Shown one piece after another: positions 18,112 through 27,195 of a stretch of 64,000 nucleotides of DNA; position 1 is the stretch's first letter, and each line of letters opens with the position of its first letter. The notes under the pieces were generated by a model. That model had not been told where the DNA came from. It worked only from the letters and a program-made list of their open reading frames with translations, and made no database searches. Made by a program: the position numbers and the translations under genes. Origin of the DNA: Sulfurimonas hydrogeniphila (lineage in GTDB: Bacteria > Campylobacterota > Campylobacteria > Campylobacterales > Sulfurimonadaceae); NCBI RefSeq assembly GCF_009068765.1, contig NZ_CP035534.1, positions 1,426,001 to 1,490,000 of the forward strand, read 5' to 3'.

Positions 18112-18727
18112 TTTCTGCTTTTATAACTTCATTAATTTTTTCGTAAATATCCAAAACTTCATCTTTTTTGGCAATATAACTGTTCTTGTTTGCTATTAAA
18201 TAGGTCGAACTTGTCATAATGTCCTGCACAACTTCCAAGCCGTTTTGTTTCATAGTCGTTCCCGTTTCAACAATATCTACTATCATATCTGCAAGACCGA
18301 TTAACGGGGCAAGTTCTATAGAACCGTAAAGCTTTATAATTTCTACACTCACAGCCCGTTCTTCAAAGTAACGCTTTGTAATGTTGACCATTTTGGAGGC
18401 TACTTTAAGCTCTGGTTTTGTCAAATCAAACTTTTCACCCCTTCTCATGCCTATTGCCACTTTACAAATGCCACGACGCAAATCGAGCAGACGGACAACA
18501 TCAAGTCCCTGTTCTTCCAGGGTATCAAGCCCGACAACCCCAATATCAGCTGCCTGATGGTATACATAGGTTGCCACATCTTGATTACGCACAAGTAAAA
18601 AACGAAATTTCGACGTCTCAAGAATTAGTTTTCTGTCATCAAATTTAAAACTGTCACCAAAAATAGTTTCAAAAATTTCCAAAGTTTCTTTGGCTATACG
18701 ACCTTTTGGCAGTGCAACTGTTAGCAT
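18104..18727 (-). CDS. hisG: ATP phosphoribosyltransferase, short form
   Basis: First step of histidine synthesis: ATP plus PRPP gives phosphoribosyl-ATP. The 207-residue protein is the short form, lacking the C-terminal regulatory domain. It shows LTVALPKGRI at the N-terminus, the ADIGVVGLDTLEE region and the PRPP-binding segment DIVETGTTMKQNGL. Short HisG normally needs the HisZ partner for activity and feedback by histidine. No hisZ is in the window. It overlaps coaX by 7 bp and the methyltransferase by 8 bp. Confidence 0.95.
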   Translation of the reverse strand: MLTVALPKGRIAKETLEIFETIFGDSFKFDDRKLILETSKFRFLLVRNQDVATYVYHQAADIGVVGLDTLEEQGLDVVRLLDLRRGICKVAIGMRRGEKFDLTKPELKVASKMVNITKRYFEERAVSVEIIKLYGSIELAPLIGLADMIVDIVETGTTMKQNGLEVVQDIMTSSTYLIANKNSYIAKKDEVLDIYEKINEVIKAEND

Positions 18728-19344
18728 TGTCTATCCTCATTCTGTAATATAATCTTTTTCATAGAGTTGAAAATCAGTTTTTCATCGACTTTTGCATCTC
18801 TAAATATCTTTTTAAATTCCAAGGCATCGCCACCTGTCAAGATGACCGGCAGGTTATTGGACATTACTTCACTATAGAGTGTTTTTAAATATCCGTAACT
18901 TATGGCATCTTGTGAATTTTTTGGCATTATATCCAAGTCACACTCAAAGTTAAATGAATATGCCAGCGCAGGAGAAATATTCTCATAGGTTTTTTGCATT
19001 GCTTTAATTCCCGGGTAAATAAAACCGCCCATGAATTGTCCGTTTTTTACAACATCAACAGTCACAGCACTCCCCGCATCAATAATAATACCGTCGGAAA
19101 CAGACTCTACGGCAAAAATTCTGTCAATTCCCATAGTCTGATAATATTTTTTTTTATCAATATATTCAGATAAATCTATCCAGTTTGGCAAAGACTGCAA
19201 GTTTACATGCAGAGCCTTGTTCACACAAATATAATAGACTTTTTCTTTTATACAGGAGGGGTCAAAACTCTTTACATGTTCTTTATAGTCTCTGTTTTCA
19301 TCATAAAAATGATAGGAAGTATTGCCTATATCACACAAAAGCAT
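18721..19344 (-). CDS. coaX: Type III pantothenate kinase
   Basis: First step of coenzyme A synthesis. The actin-like ATPase fold shows CDIGNTSYHF (phosphate 1), GIDRIFAVE (about 93-101), IIDAGSAVTVDVV (phosphate 2) and LTGGDA near the C-terminus. I prefer ATG at 19344, giving 207 residues beginning MLLCDIGN as in the family. It overlaps the previous stop as TAATG, a sign of coupled translation. A start at 19359 would add five residues (MENPI). Confidence 0.93.
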   Translation of the reverse strand: MLLCDIGNTSYHFYDENRDYKEHVKSFDPSCIKEKVYYICVNKALHVNLQSLPNWIDLSEYIDKKKYYQTMGIDRIFAVESVSDGIIIDAGSAVTVDVVKNGQFMGGFIYPGIKAMQKTYENISPALAYSFNFECDLDIMPKNSQDAISYGYLKTLYSEVMSNNLPVILTGGDALEFKKIFRDAKVDEKLIFNSMKKIILQNEDRQC

Positions 19345-19664
19345 TATTGGATTTTCCATCCTGCTTCTTTAAAAGCTTTTTGGGCTTTTGAGCATAAGGG
19401 TGCATCTATAAACAAAATCTTATGTTTAAAATTGTGTTCACAGTAGAGTGTCAACTTTGCATAAATCTCTTCAAATTTATGCACATCTTTCATCAATATT
19501 CTGCTCTTTTGGCTCACAGCAAAAATTGCCCAAAAATATCCGCGTATATCTGTTGCCTTATAAATTTTTATCTTATTTCTTATACCCAAATCTTTTGGAG
19601 AAATCTCCTGCATCTTTTTAAATATTTTACCCTTGTGTCTCAAAGAGTCTACAATCATTTGCAT
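19344..19664 (-). CDS. Hypothetical protein upstream of coaX
   Basis: With ATG at 19664 (AAAGGAG about 12 nt upstream) the product is 107 residues. It is basic, with RGYFWAIFAVSQKSRILM in the middle and HNFKHKILFIDAPLCSKAQKAFKEAGW at the end, which suggests an alpha/beta fold. I do not recognise a family. The frame extends a further 10 codons into the previous gene, but the ribosome site favours 19664. It shares TAATG with coaX and follows the GGDEF/EAL gene closely. Confidence 0.6.
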   Translation of the reverse strand: MQMIVDSLRHKGKIFKKMQEISPKDLGIRNKIKIYKATDIRGYFWAIFAVSQKSRILMKDVHKFEEIYAKLTLYCEHNFKHKILFIDAPLCSKAQKAFKEAGWKIQ

Positions 19665-19671
19665 AGAAATA

Positions 19672-22002
19672 CTATACTCCTTTGTTTTTTGCAATTATAA
19701 ATGCTTCACATTCATCTACAGGTAACGGCTTGGAGAAAAAATACCCTTGAATGTCATAACATCCCTCTTGTACTAAAAAGTCCAGTTGTTCTTTAGTTTC
19801 AACACCTTCAGCTATTATTTGCAAGCCTAAATTTTTTGCCAAAGATATAATTGTTTTGACAATTGCAACATCATCTTTGTTTTTTGGAACATCTGTAATA
19901 AAACTACGGTCTATCTTGATTTTGTTTACCGGCAGTTTTTTCAGATAGGACAATGATGAATATCCTGTGCCAAAATCATCTATAGAAACGGAAATACCCA
20001 AGTTTTGTATTTTATTTAAAATATCTATAGATTTTTGAGGATCTTTCATAATCTGACCTTCAAGAATTTCAAGTTCCAAAAGAGCTGTATCAAACTGCAA
20101 ACGCTCAACAGTATAAGCAAGCTCTTCAATATAATTACCGCTTTCTATCTTTTTAGTAGACACATTTACAGAAACCTTTCCAAATTCAAGACCCTTTTGC
20201 TGCCATTTCAGTATCTGTTTTATTGAGTGCGTCAGCATGTATTTGTCAATTTCGAGAATTAAGCCTGTTTCTTCACAAAACGGGATAAAATCATTTGGAT
20301 TAATCAAACCTTTTTGCGGGTGTATCCAACGAATCAATGCTTCTAATCCTACAATTTTTCCGTTTCTTGCATCTATTTTCGGTTGAAAATAACTTACAAA
20401 TTCTCTGTTTTTCAAGGCTTTGCGTATATCTGCATCGAGTTGAATTTTCTGCAGTGCCATCTCTGTCATTTTTTTCTCATAAAACTGATAGGTGTTCTTA
20501 CCGCTGTCTTTTGCTTTATACATGGCAGTTTCGGCATTGCGTAAAAGCTGGCTCGCTTTTTTGGCATCTTGAGGATACAGGGCTACACCAATACTGAATG
20601 TAGTATATATTTCTATATTTTTTATATTAAACGGTTTTTTCATCTGAATCAAAATAGATTCAATCAGATTTATTGTACTGAAATGTGTTGTATTTCTGTG
20701 CAATATGGCAAACTCATCTCCACCAAGCCGTGCCAGAGTATCATCATTCTTTATACACTTTTGCAGCCTTTTGGTAATTTCTAACAGCAATTCATCGCCT
20801 ACTTCATGTCCGTAGGTGTCATTGACATCTTTAAAGCTGTCTAAGTCTAAGAAAAATATACTCAACTGTTCGCCGGTTGCTTTGTAGTGTTTTATAGCCT
20901 CTTCAATTCTGTCTAAAAGTAACACTTTGTTTGGCAGTTGTGTCAAATGGTCATGATGCGCAATAAATCGCAAAACATTTGACTGCAGTTCCAGCTCTTT
21001 GGTTTTTTCCTCTACACTTTGTTCGAGTATCTCATTTTGTTCTTCTATAAAGCGTTTGTAATTTACATTATAAGCATAATACAAGAGCACAATGATCAAT
21101 AAAAAAATGAGCAGTGTTACTTCCAAAATACTGTTTTTAGCCTGTTCAATATCTGAAAGATCAATCAGTCTCAAATCTTTTGCAATGATAAAATAGCCCA
21201 TGGATTTTGCATTCAAATCCGGCAACCGCAAGGTTGTAATCAAAAGAGAATGCTCTTTGTCTACTCTATATTCAGGAATATCAAGGTATTTTGTAATTGA
21301 CGAACTTTTGACTATTTCAAGCAGCCTGTTGCTCTTAAAGGGATTGACTATATAATAATTTTCAACAAAAGTATTTGAATAGGCTTCACTCAACTGCTTT
21401 TTATAACTTTTGTCAACAACTATCAGCAGATCATTGCCACTGCGTTTCATTTTTTCACTTATGGAGTCAAATTTTGCGATGCTCTCAACAATACCTATGA
21501 ACTTGCCTCTTTCATAGATCGGCACCATTGCTTTAAAAGTCATATCAAATTTTCCGGTACTGACGGTGGAGATAACTTTAGGATCATGAATAGCCTGCTT
21601 TACATCCTGTCGCACAAAAGAGAGATCATCTCCTCTTTTGTCACTCCAGCTTCTGTAAATGCTTCTCCCGTCGGGTGCGATAAACTGTATCCAGATATTT
21701 TTTAAAGAGGAGTAGCGTTGCAGAGTTGTAATTAAATTATCAAGATAAAGACTGCTGTGATTTTTCTGTTCTAACGCATTTTTTATATTCTGATTTGCAG
21801 AAAGTGCCAAAGTCACCAGCAAAATCGCCTCAGATTTTTCTTTAATCAGACTCTGCAGTTCATTTTTCATATCTTTACTGACTTCAAAATACTTTTCATT
21901 TTTTAAAGTCTCTACTTTATTGGTCACATAAAGATAGCTTCCTGTCAAAAAAACTGTAATTAACAATACAGCTATGACAATGATTCTTAAAAACTGCGTC
22001 AT
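19672..22002 (-). CDS. Membrane sensor with Cache-like, GGDEF and EAL domains
   Basis: A 776-residue bifunctional c-di-GMP protein. An N-terminal span (about 5-27) and a second span near 290-312 bracket a periplasmic domain of about 260 residues that looks like a double Cache or CHASE-type sensor (WIQFIAPDGRSIYR, then FDMTFKAMVPIYERGKFIGIVE). A short coiled coil leads to GGDEF (LARLGGDEFAIL, intact) and EAL (GLEALIRWIHP, later DDFGTGYSSLSYL and AEGVET). Both catalytic signatures look intact, so synthesis, breakdown or both are possible. The ligand is unknown. Confidence 0.9.
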   Translation of the reverse strand: MTQFLRIIVIAVLLITVFLTGSYLYVTNKVETLKNEKYFEVSKDMKNELQSLIKEKSEAILLVTLALSANQNIKNALEQKNHSSLYLDNLITTLQRYSSLKNIWIQFIAPDGRSIYRSWSDKRGDDLSFVRQDVKQAIHDPKVISTVSTGKFDMTFKAMVPIYERGKFIGIVESIAKFDSISEKMKRSGNDLLIVVDKSYKKQLSEAYSNTFVENYYIVNPFKSNRLLEIVKSSSITKYLDIPEYRVDKEHSLLITTLRLPDLNAKSMGYFIIAKDLRLIDLSDIEQAKNSILEVTLLIFLLIIVLLYYAYNVNYKRFIEEQNEILEQSVEEKTKELELQSNVLRFIAHHDHLTQLPNKVLLLDRIEEAIKHYKATGEQLSIFFLDLDSFKDVNDTYGHEVGDELLLEITKRLQKCIKNDDTLARLGGDEFAILHRNTTHFSTINLIESILIQMKKPFNIKNIEIYTTFSIGVALYPQDAKKASQLLRNAETAMYKAKDSGKNTYQFYEKKMTEMALQKIQLDADIRKALKNREFVSYFQPKIDARNGKIVGLEALIRWIHPQKGLINPNDFIPFCEETGLILEIDKYMLTHSIKQILKWQQKGLEFGKVSVNVSTKKIESGNYIEELAYTVERLQFDTALLELEILEGQIMKDPQKSIDILNKIQNLGISVSIDDFGTGYSSLSYLKKLPVNKIKIDRSFITDVPKNKDDVAIVKTIISLAKNLGLQIIAEGVETKEQLDFLVQEGCYDIQGYFFSKPLPVDECEAFIIAKNKGV

Positions 22003-22008
22003 AAAAAA

Positions 22009-22221
22009 TTATTTACTCAAACCTAATTCTGCAAATAAAACTTCAAAATATTCACTGATATTCAAAAGCTCTTCCATAAGTGTTCCAAATGCTTTATCCT
22101 CTTCTATCCACTCTTCAATTCTTTTGACACTGTCACTTTTTTGGCTCTCATCCAGCTTGTCACTGTTGACAACTGCATCTTTGATTTTTTCTAAATGTTC
22201 TTTGTGTTTATGTGCGCTCAT
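22009..22221 (-). CDS. Small acidic helical protein
   Basis: A 70-residue charged protein of predicted helices (HKEHLEKIKDAVVNS, SVKRIEEWIEEDKAFG) with no membrane segment and no family I recognise. AAAGGA lies 8 nt before the ATG, and the gene sits in a run of same-strand genes, 6 bp ahead of the GGDEF/EAL gene and 17 bp after another small acidic protein. The DUF4404-like size and charge pattern is suggestive only. Confidence 0.55.
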   Translation of the reverse strand: MSAHKHKEHLEKIKDAVVNSDKLDESQKSDSVKRIEEWIEEDKAFGTLMEELLNISEYFEVLFAELGLSK

Positions 22222-22238
22222 TTCTTTTTCCTTTGTAA

Positions 22239-22451
22239 TTAATAATTTTCATATTTTCCGGCTTTTACATCTTCTCTAAGCTGTTGAATCTTTTTTTCCA
22301 TAATATTTAAAATAATATCTGCCGCCTCTGTATCATCCGCTTCGGGAACATCCCAGTCTGTTATTTTCATATTCATTTTAAACAGTAATTCCAATTCTTT
22401 TTCTATTTCAGCCTTTCTTTCCGCCAATTCCTGTATAACTGCATCTGACAT
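22239..22451 (-). CDS. Small acidic helical protein
   Basis: A 70-residue protein beginning MSDAVIQELAERKAEIEKEL. The middle holds ITDWDVPEADDTEAADIIL and the end a Lys/Glu coil (KKIQQLREDVKAGKYENY). I chose ATG at 22451, with AAGGA 6 nt upstream, over an in-frame TTG two codons earlier. It is probably part of a small operon with the genes at 22009 and 19672. No family recognised. The helix-turn-helix character suggests a protein-protein adaptor, which is inference. Confidence 0.55.
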   Translation of the reverse strand: MSDAVIQELAERKAEIEKELELLFKMNMKITDWDVPEADDTEAADIILNIMEKKIQQLREDVKAGKYENY

Positions 22452-22489
22452 TTTCAATCCTTACTTTTTCTTTTAGTATACATCAAATT

Positions 22490-22990
22490 TTATTTAATAT
22501 CTATATACTTTGGAATGAAACTTTTGATTTTTTTGTAAATCCTTTCAAAATCTGTTGAGTAGACTCTTGTATGAGCAACAGCAGTGATAAAGTTCGTATC
22601 TCGCTCCCATCTTGGAACAAGATGCATATGAATATGCTCGGCTATTCCTGCACCCGCAGCCTTGCCCAAATTCATACCGATATTTACGCCGTTTGCACCT
22701 AATCCTTCTTTGAGCAGTTTGACACTCTGCTGTGCGAGTTTGGACATGTTCAGCCAAACTTCACTCGGCAGCTCTTCAAGTTTGTCCGTATGCATATGGG
22801 GGATAATCATAAAATGCCCCGGAGTATAAGGATATTTGTTCATCACCATAAAACAGTGTTCATTTCTGTAGAGTACATGTAAAGACGCATCCTCTTGCGG
22901 GTGTGTACTGATATGGCAAAAAACACACCCTTTTATTTTTTCCTGTGTAACATATTCATCCCTCCAGGGAGCATATAAAATATCTTCCAT
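22490..22990 (-). CDS. HIT family nucleotide hydrolase/transferase
   Basis: Histidine-triad protein, expected to cleave dinucleoside polyphosphates or nucleotidyl compounds. The 166-residue chain has the N-terminal zinc-type pair CVFC (18-21) with the PYTPGHFMIIPHMHTD stretch. The C-terminal triad is AEHIHMHLVPRW, with His-x-His-x-His giving the nucleophile. It is closest in pattern to the Ap4A phosphorylase/HIT branch. Upstream lies repeat DNA. Downstream a 33-bp gap leads to the small acidic genes. Confidence 0.9.
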   Translation of the reverse strand: MEDILYAPWRDEYVTQEKIKGCVFCHISTHPQEDASLHVLYRNEHCFMVMNKYPYTPGHFMIIPHMHTDKLEELPSEVWLNMSKLAQQSVKLLKEGLGANGVNIGMNLGKAAGAGIAEHIHMHLVPRWERDTNFITAVAHTRVYSTDFERIYKKIKSFIPKYIDIK

Positions 22991-23046
22991 TCATTCTCCT
23001 TCAAAAATTATAAATCGCTATGGCAACAGTAATAAAACCAGCCTAA

Positions 23047-23210
23047 AGCCCGCACTGAAGTACGGGTTCCGAAAAAAAAATACAGACTCACCCGGAATCG
23101 GTACTTCAGTACCGACTATTGCTACTTTCTTGCCACTCTCAGCCCGCACTGAAGTACGGGTTCCAAAAAAAAACACAGACTCACCCGGAATCGGTACTTT
23201 AGTGCCGACT
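23047..23210. repeat. Two complete paired hairpin repeats in tandem
   Basis: Two copies of a unit with 93-bp period fill the gap between the HIT and dctM genes. Left halves are at 23049-23066 and 23143-23160 (CCCGCAC-TGAA-GTACGGG). Right halves are at 23093-23117 (core GGTACTTCAGTACC, fully paired) and 23186-23210 (core GGTACTTTAGTGCC, one G-T pair). A-runs and CACAGACTCACC link them. Left and right halves are inverted copies of each other, so each unit can also fold as one large palindrome. Reading frames across them reflect only the repeat. Confidence 0.85.
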
Positions 23211-23223
23211 GATGGCGACAGCA

Positions 23224-24519
23224 TTACAAAAATGCAAAAACCAGATCAGGAAAAGCCACGACAAGCCCCAGACCTAACAACTGCAAAGCGATAAAAGGGA
23301 TAATACCTTTGTAGATATCCATCGTTGTAACACTGTTGCCGGCGGCCCCTTTTAAAAAGAAAAGCGAAAGTCCAAACGGCGGTGTTAAAAATGATGCCTG
23401 CAGATTCATGGCTATTAACACGCCAAACCAGATGGGATCTATTCCAAAAGCAGCCATAACAGGGACTAAAATAGGTACAATAATGAAACTTATTTCTATA
23501 AAATCTATAAAAAATCCGAGTATAAAAATACTCAGCATTGCCACAGCTATAAATACCCAGACATTTCCTATGTCTTGCGAGAAAAATTCCAAAATCAAAT
23601 CAGTTCCACCGAGTTCGTTAAAAACAAGACTAAAAGTTGTCGCACCGATTAAAATCATAAAAATCATACCGCTGAGCTTCATCGTCTCAAACAGAGCATA
23701 TTTTATCATCGCAAACTTAAGTGTTTTATTGTATGCCGATAAAATGACGCCACCGAGTACGCCAAAAGCCGCTGATTCTGTCGGAGAGGCGATACCGGTA
23801 AAGATACTACCCAAAACCGCCAGCATTAACAAAAGCGGCGGGATTATAGCAGAGAGTACGGCAAACATACTGATTTTTTCTTCACTCATCAGTGCCGGAG
23901 CATCTTCTTTGTTCATGAAAGCACGAATGAGAATATAGGCTATATAGAGTGAAACAAGTGTCAGTCCCGGCAAAACCGCACCTTTGAACAAATCACCGAC
24001 ACTGACACTCATCACATCACCCAGCACTATAAGAATGATCGAAGGCGGTATAATCTGTCCAAGCGTTCCGCTTGCGGCAATAGTTCCCGATGCCAGGCTT
24101 TTATTGTACCCGGCTCCAAGCATCAACGGCAAAGCAATGACACTCATCATTACCACAGAAGCCGAAACTATTCCCGTAGAAGCTGCCAAAAGTGCGCCGA
24201 CCAGAACAACACTTACACCCAAACCGCCGCGAACACTTTTAAAAAGCGCACTCATCGAAATCAGCAGCTTTTCCGCCATACCTGACTTTTCGAGAATCAG
24301 TCCCATCATAATAAAAAGCGGCACTGCCATAAGCGTAGTATTGCTCATAATGCCGTAAATTCTAAAAGGCAGTATATTAAAAACATCAAATCCCAAAGAA
24401 GGAATGAAAAAGGCAAAAAACATTGCCACACCGCCAAAGGCAAAGGCAACAGGGATTCCCCAAAGTAAAAGTGCAAGCGCCACACCAAACATTACAAATG
24501 CCATTAGAGTGATTTCCAT
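23224..24519 (-). CDS. dctM: TRAP transporter large permease (DctM-like)
   Basis: Sodium-coupled transport channel of a tripartite periplasmic transporter. The 431-residue protein has about 12 spans and the family motifs PVAFAFGG, TTLMAVPLFIMMG, GTLGQIIPPSIILI and SPTESAAFG. It overlaps the small permease gene by 16 bp. Substrates of such systems are usually C4-dicarboxylates or other organic acids. Specificity lies with the binding protein, and none is encoded nearby, so the substrate is unknown. Confidence 0.93.
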   Translation of the reverse strand: MEITLMAFVMFGVALALLLWGIPVAFAFGGVAMFFAFFIPSLGFDVFNILPFRIYGIMSNTTLMAVPLFIMMGLILEKSGMAEKLLISMSALFKSVRGGLGVSVVLVGALLAASTGIVSASVVMMSVIALPLMLGAGYNKSLASGTIAASGTLGQIIPPSIILIVLGDVMSVSVGDLFKGAVLPGLTLVSLYIAYILIRAFMNKEDAPALMSEEKISMFAVLSAIIPPLLLMLAVLGSIFTGIASPTESAAFGVLGGVILSAYNKTLKFAMIKYALFETMKLSGMIFMILIGATTFSLVFNELGGTDLILEFFSQDIGNVWVFIAVAMLSIFILGFFIDFIEISFIIVPILVPVMAAFGIDPIWFGVLIAMNLQASFLTPPFGLSLFFLKGAAGNSVTTMDIYKGIIPFIALQLLGLGLVVAFPDLVFAFL

Positions 24520-24992
24520 TTTTCAATGTCGCTTACAAGCTCTTTGAGTGCCTGCAACACCAAAAGAACAAAAGCAAACGGCATCAAAGATTTGACAATC
24601 CAACGGTATTGCAAACCGCCCGGATCTGAAGAGGCTTCATGCTGCACAAAGCTCATCTCCACAAATCCTATTCCTATATAAATAATCAAAATTGAAAGAG
24701 GGAGTACAAAAAAGAGAGCCGAGACAATATTAATGAGGGCCTGTGTCTTTGGCGAAAATTTTTCATAAAAAATATCAACACGGACATGGGTATTATGACG
24801 CAGAGCAAAGGCAATACTGAGTAAAATAACCACATCAAAAAAATGCCACTCCAACTCCTGCAGTGCCGTAGAACCGTGAGAAAAAAGATAGCGGCTTGTT
24901 GCATCAAATACAACCAAAACAACCAGTAATGCCAGAATCACTGCAGTCAAATAAGATATATACTTCATAAATTTATCGACAGCATTTAACAT
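24504..24992 (-). CDS. dctQ: TRAP transporter small permease (DctQ-like)
   Basis: A 162-residue protein with four spans (about 14-35, 47-66, 88-110, 130-150) and the DctQ marker LQELEWHFFDVVILLSIAFALR, followed by NTHVRVDIFYE. It starts 9 bp after the murF-like gene ends and overlaps dctM by 16 bp. The missing dctP gene must be elsewhere, or the pair works with a distant binding protein. Confidence 0.92.
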   Translation of the reverse strand: MLNAVDKFMKYISYLTAVILALLVVLVVFDATSRYLFSHGSTALQELEWHFFDVVILLSIAFALRHNTHVRVDIFYEKFSPKTQALINIVSALFFVLPLSILIIYIGIGFVEMSFVQHEASSDPGGLQYRWIVKSLMPFAFVLLVLQALKELVSDIEKWKSL

Positions 24993-25001
24993 ACAAAAAT
25001 C

Positions 25002-26447
25002 CTATATAAAATTCGGTGCATCATTGGCAAAGAGTATGATATCGCCTGATTTTGTCTGACTGGCCAAAATGTCAACCATTGATGCTTTGTCTTTGAGTAT
25101 TATTTTGTTCTTTACATGTAAATGCCTGTCAAAAAGATCTGCATTTAAGGAGCCGGTAACAATCACTATGTCAAAGACTTTGTTGATTGCTTCAATCAGC
25201 TGCAGATTCAATTCATCCGTACTTTCAACAAGTCCCGGTGTAACGATGACTTTTCTGCCCTCATGCAGTGAACACAAACGTATACCCTCAAGCATACCGT
25301 CAATATTTCCGTTATATCCGTCATCAAGAATGATTTTTCCACCGGCTTTTATGAGTTGGAGTCTATGCTCAACCGGTTCGAGGTTTTTGACAGCCTCAAC
25401 TATCTCTTCATCACTCATTCCAAAACTTTTTGCTATTCTTACCGCTACGGCAATATTCATCGTCTGAAAAGCACCCAGAATATCTGTATGCAGTTGTAAA
25501 GTTCTCCCATCTGATTCAAGTTCAAAATCAGTACCTTCGAGCGTTGCCTGTACGTTTTTTATCTCATCACCGAAAAAAGTTACCTTTTCATGCGGTTCAT
25601 CTGTCACAGAGGTATGAATAAATGCCTGCTCCAACCTTGGTGATTTAATAATTTCGAGTTTTGTAGCGATAATATTTTTCAAAGATTTAAAATACTCTAT
25701 ATGTGCCTCACCCACACGCCCGACCACAACTCTCTGCGGTTCCAGAAAAGTCGTAATTTCATAAATATCTCCGCGCTCTCTTGCGCCTGCTTCACATACA
25801 TATATCTGTGTATCTTCAGGGAGATTATTGTTTATATCCGCAACAATTCCGCCTAAAGTGTTTACACTTCTCGGTGTTGCATAGACATTAAATTTATACG
25901 AGAGAATTTTGGCTGTAAAGTTTTTAATGCTTGTCTTGCCGTAACTGCCGGTAATGCAGACAATTTCCAAATCTTTCATAGATTGCAGTTTTTTCTTCGC
26001 CTCTTTCATGTAGACTTTGAAAAGAAACTTCTCTATTATATAACTGCCGATATAGGCAAGTGCCAAAGGCATAAAAACACCGTATGTTGCACAGCCCTCT
26101 TTAAGCGTACACAGTACATCCTGAAACAATGTCAGCGAAACCAAAAGAATCAAAAATCTTTTGACACGCCATGTAAAAACCAGCTTTTTATCAAGCTTTT
26201 TATACCAGATAATAATACTCGGGACAAAAGCAAATATAAAAAATATAATGAAAAACTTCCCTGTTGTGTAATAGGCGATAAAAGGAATAATAAAATACAA
26301 AATATGCCAATGCGGTTTATGATGTCTGAAAATCACTCTCTCAATTTTATAATCATACCACTGCAGGTTTGTAATAAGGTACCAGCCTAAAAGTGTGACA
26401 AAAAGAACATTGGTTACAAAGGCCAGCAGTGTTTCATACTCTTGCAT
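25002..26447 (-). CDS. murF: UDP-N-acetylmuramoyl-tripeptide--D-alanyl-D-alanine ligase with membrane N-terminus
   Basis: Adds D-Ala-D-Ala to the peptidoglycan precursor. Residues about 1-145 hold four or more hydrophobic spans, an extension not found in E. coli MurF but known, as I recall, in Campylobacterota. The ligase part begins near 160 with the ATP loop ITGSYGKTSIKNF, then ATPRSVNTLGG and the active-site VCEAGARERGDI. The C-terminal domain has ILDDGYNGN. ATG is preceded by GGGAG. It lies in one run with the hydrolase and ddl, whose product D-Ala-D-Ala it uses. Confidence 0.92.
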   Translation of the reverse strand: MQEYETLLAFVTNVLFVTLLGWYLITNLQWYDYKIERVIFRHHKPHWHILYFIIPFIAYYTTGKFFIIFFIFAFVPSIIIWYKKLDKKLVFTWRVKRFLILLVSLTLFQDVLCTLKEGCATYGVFMPLALAYIGSYIIEKFLFKVYMKEAKKKLQSMKDLEIVCITGSYGKTSIKNFTAKILSYKFNVYATPRSVNTLGGIVADINNNLPEDTQIYVCEAGARERGDIYEITTFLEPQRVVVGRVGEAHIEYFKSLKNIIATKLEIIKSPRLEQAFIHTSVTDEPHEKVTFFGDEIKNVQATLEGTDFELESDGRTLQLHTDILGAFQTMNIAVAVRIAKSFGMSDEEIVEAVKNLEPVEHRLQLIKAGGKIILDDGYNGNIDGMLEGIRLCSLHEGRKVIVTPGLVESTDELNLQLIEAINKVFDIVIVTGSLNADLFDRHLHVKNKIILKDKASMVDILASQTKSGDIILFANDAPNFI

Positions 26448-26460
26448 TGCATACTCCCTT

Positions 26461-27195
26461 TTAGTGTTGCATTGTTTCTAAAAACGCAGTTTGAATTTTT
26501 AAAGAAATATCCTCTGCATTTTTCATAAAAAAATAATGATCGCCATTATATACTTCCAAAGCAGAATCATTGATAAGCTCTTGGATTTTTCTTCCCGAAT
26601 CAAGTGGGGTGGCACTGTCCTCTTTACCCCAAAAAAGCAATGCTTTTTCTTCAAATCTTGAAAATTCATCACTAAAATCTTCATTGACCACATTTTTAAA
26701 AGTCTGATACATGTATTCGCTGAGTTGCTTGGCATCATCTGCCACAAAGAGCGAACGGAATTTGGATAAACCAAAAACTTTCAATGCCTTAAAAAGTGCT
26801 ATTTTTGCCTGTACTTTCAAAGGCTTTGGTATATAAATACCGGCACTTGCAACCAAAACAAGCAGTTTCGGCTCCAGCAACAAAGCAACTTTTCCGCCAA
26901 AAGAGTGCCCCATTACAATATCTTTTGAAGCATTCATATGAATCATCAGCAATTCTACAATTCTTGCTACATCAGCAGTTGTTAAAGCATCATTACATGT
27001 AGAATTACCAAAACCCGGCAAATCTATATAGATGTGGCGAAAAGTGTCCATATAGGGAGAAAATGTCTGTTTCATCAGATTTTTATTGCTTCCCCAGCCA
27101 TGCAGGACTATCAAATCAACCTTTGCTTGAGGATTCACTATTTCATAACTAATGTCAAAAGTATGCTGATTATACTGTATTGACTTTACCGCCAT
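26461..27195 (-). CDS. Alpha/beta hydrolase
   Basis: A 244-residue hydrolase of the BioH/MhpC-like group. It has the oxyanion motif LHGWGSN (35-41), nucleophile elbow GHSFGG (about 95-100), a catalytic Asp in KEDSATPLDSG and His in GDHYFF near the C-terminus. The natural substrate is unknown. It sits between ddl and murF and shares the ddl stop region, the same order that I recall in Campylobacter, so a link to cell-wall work is possible but unproven. Confidence 0.88.
   Translation of the reverse strand: MAVKSIQYNQHTFDISYEIVNPQAKVDLIVLHGWGSNKNLMKQTFSPYMDTFRHIYIDLPGFGNSTCNDALTTADVARIVELLMIHMNASKDIVMGHSFGGKVALLLEPKLLVLVASAGIYIPKPLKVQAKIALFKALKVFGLSKFRSLFVADDAKQLSEYMYQTFKNVVNEDFSDEFSRFEEKALLFWGKEDSATPLDSGRKIQELINDSALEVYNGDHYFFMKNAEDISLKIQTAFLETMQH

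Noticed and set aside
23018-23224. Frame with repeated Gly-Thr-Glu-Val-Pro-Ile peptide
   Set aside because: The peptide repeat is just the translated hairpin repeat. The same peptide appears at 58347-58586 in other surroundings.
23336-23938. 200-codon frame antisense to dctM
   Set aside because: dctM in the other strand is a clear TRAP permease with all family motifs. The antisense frame is compositional.
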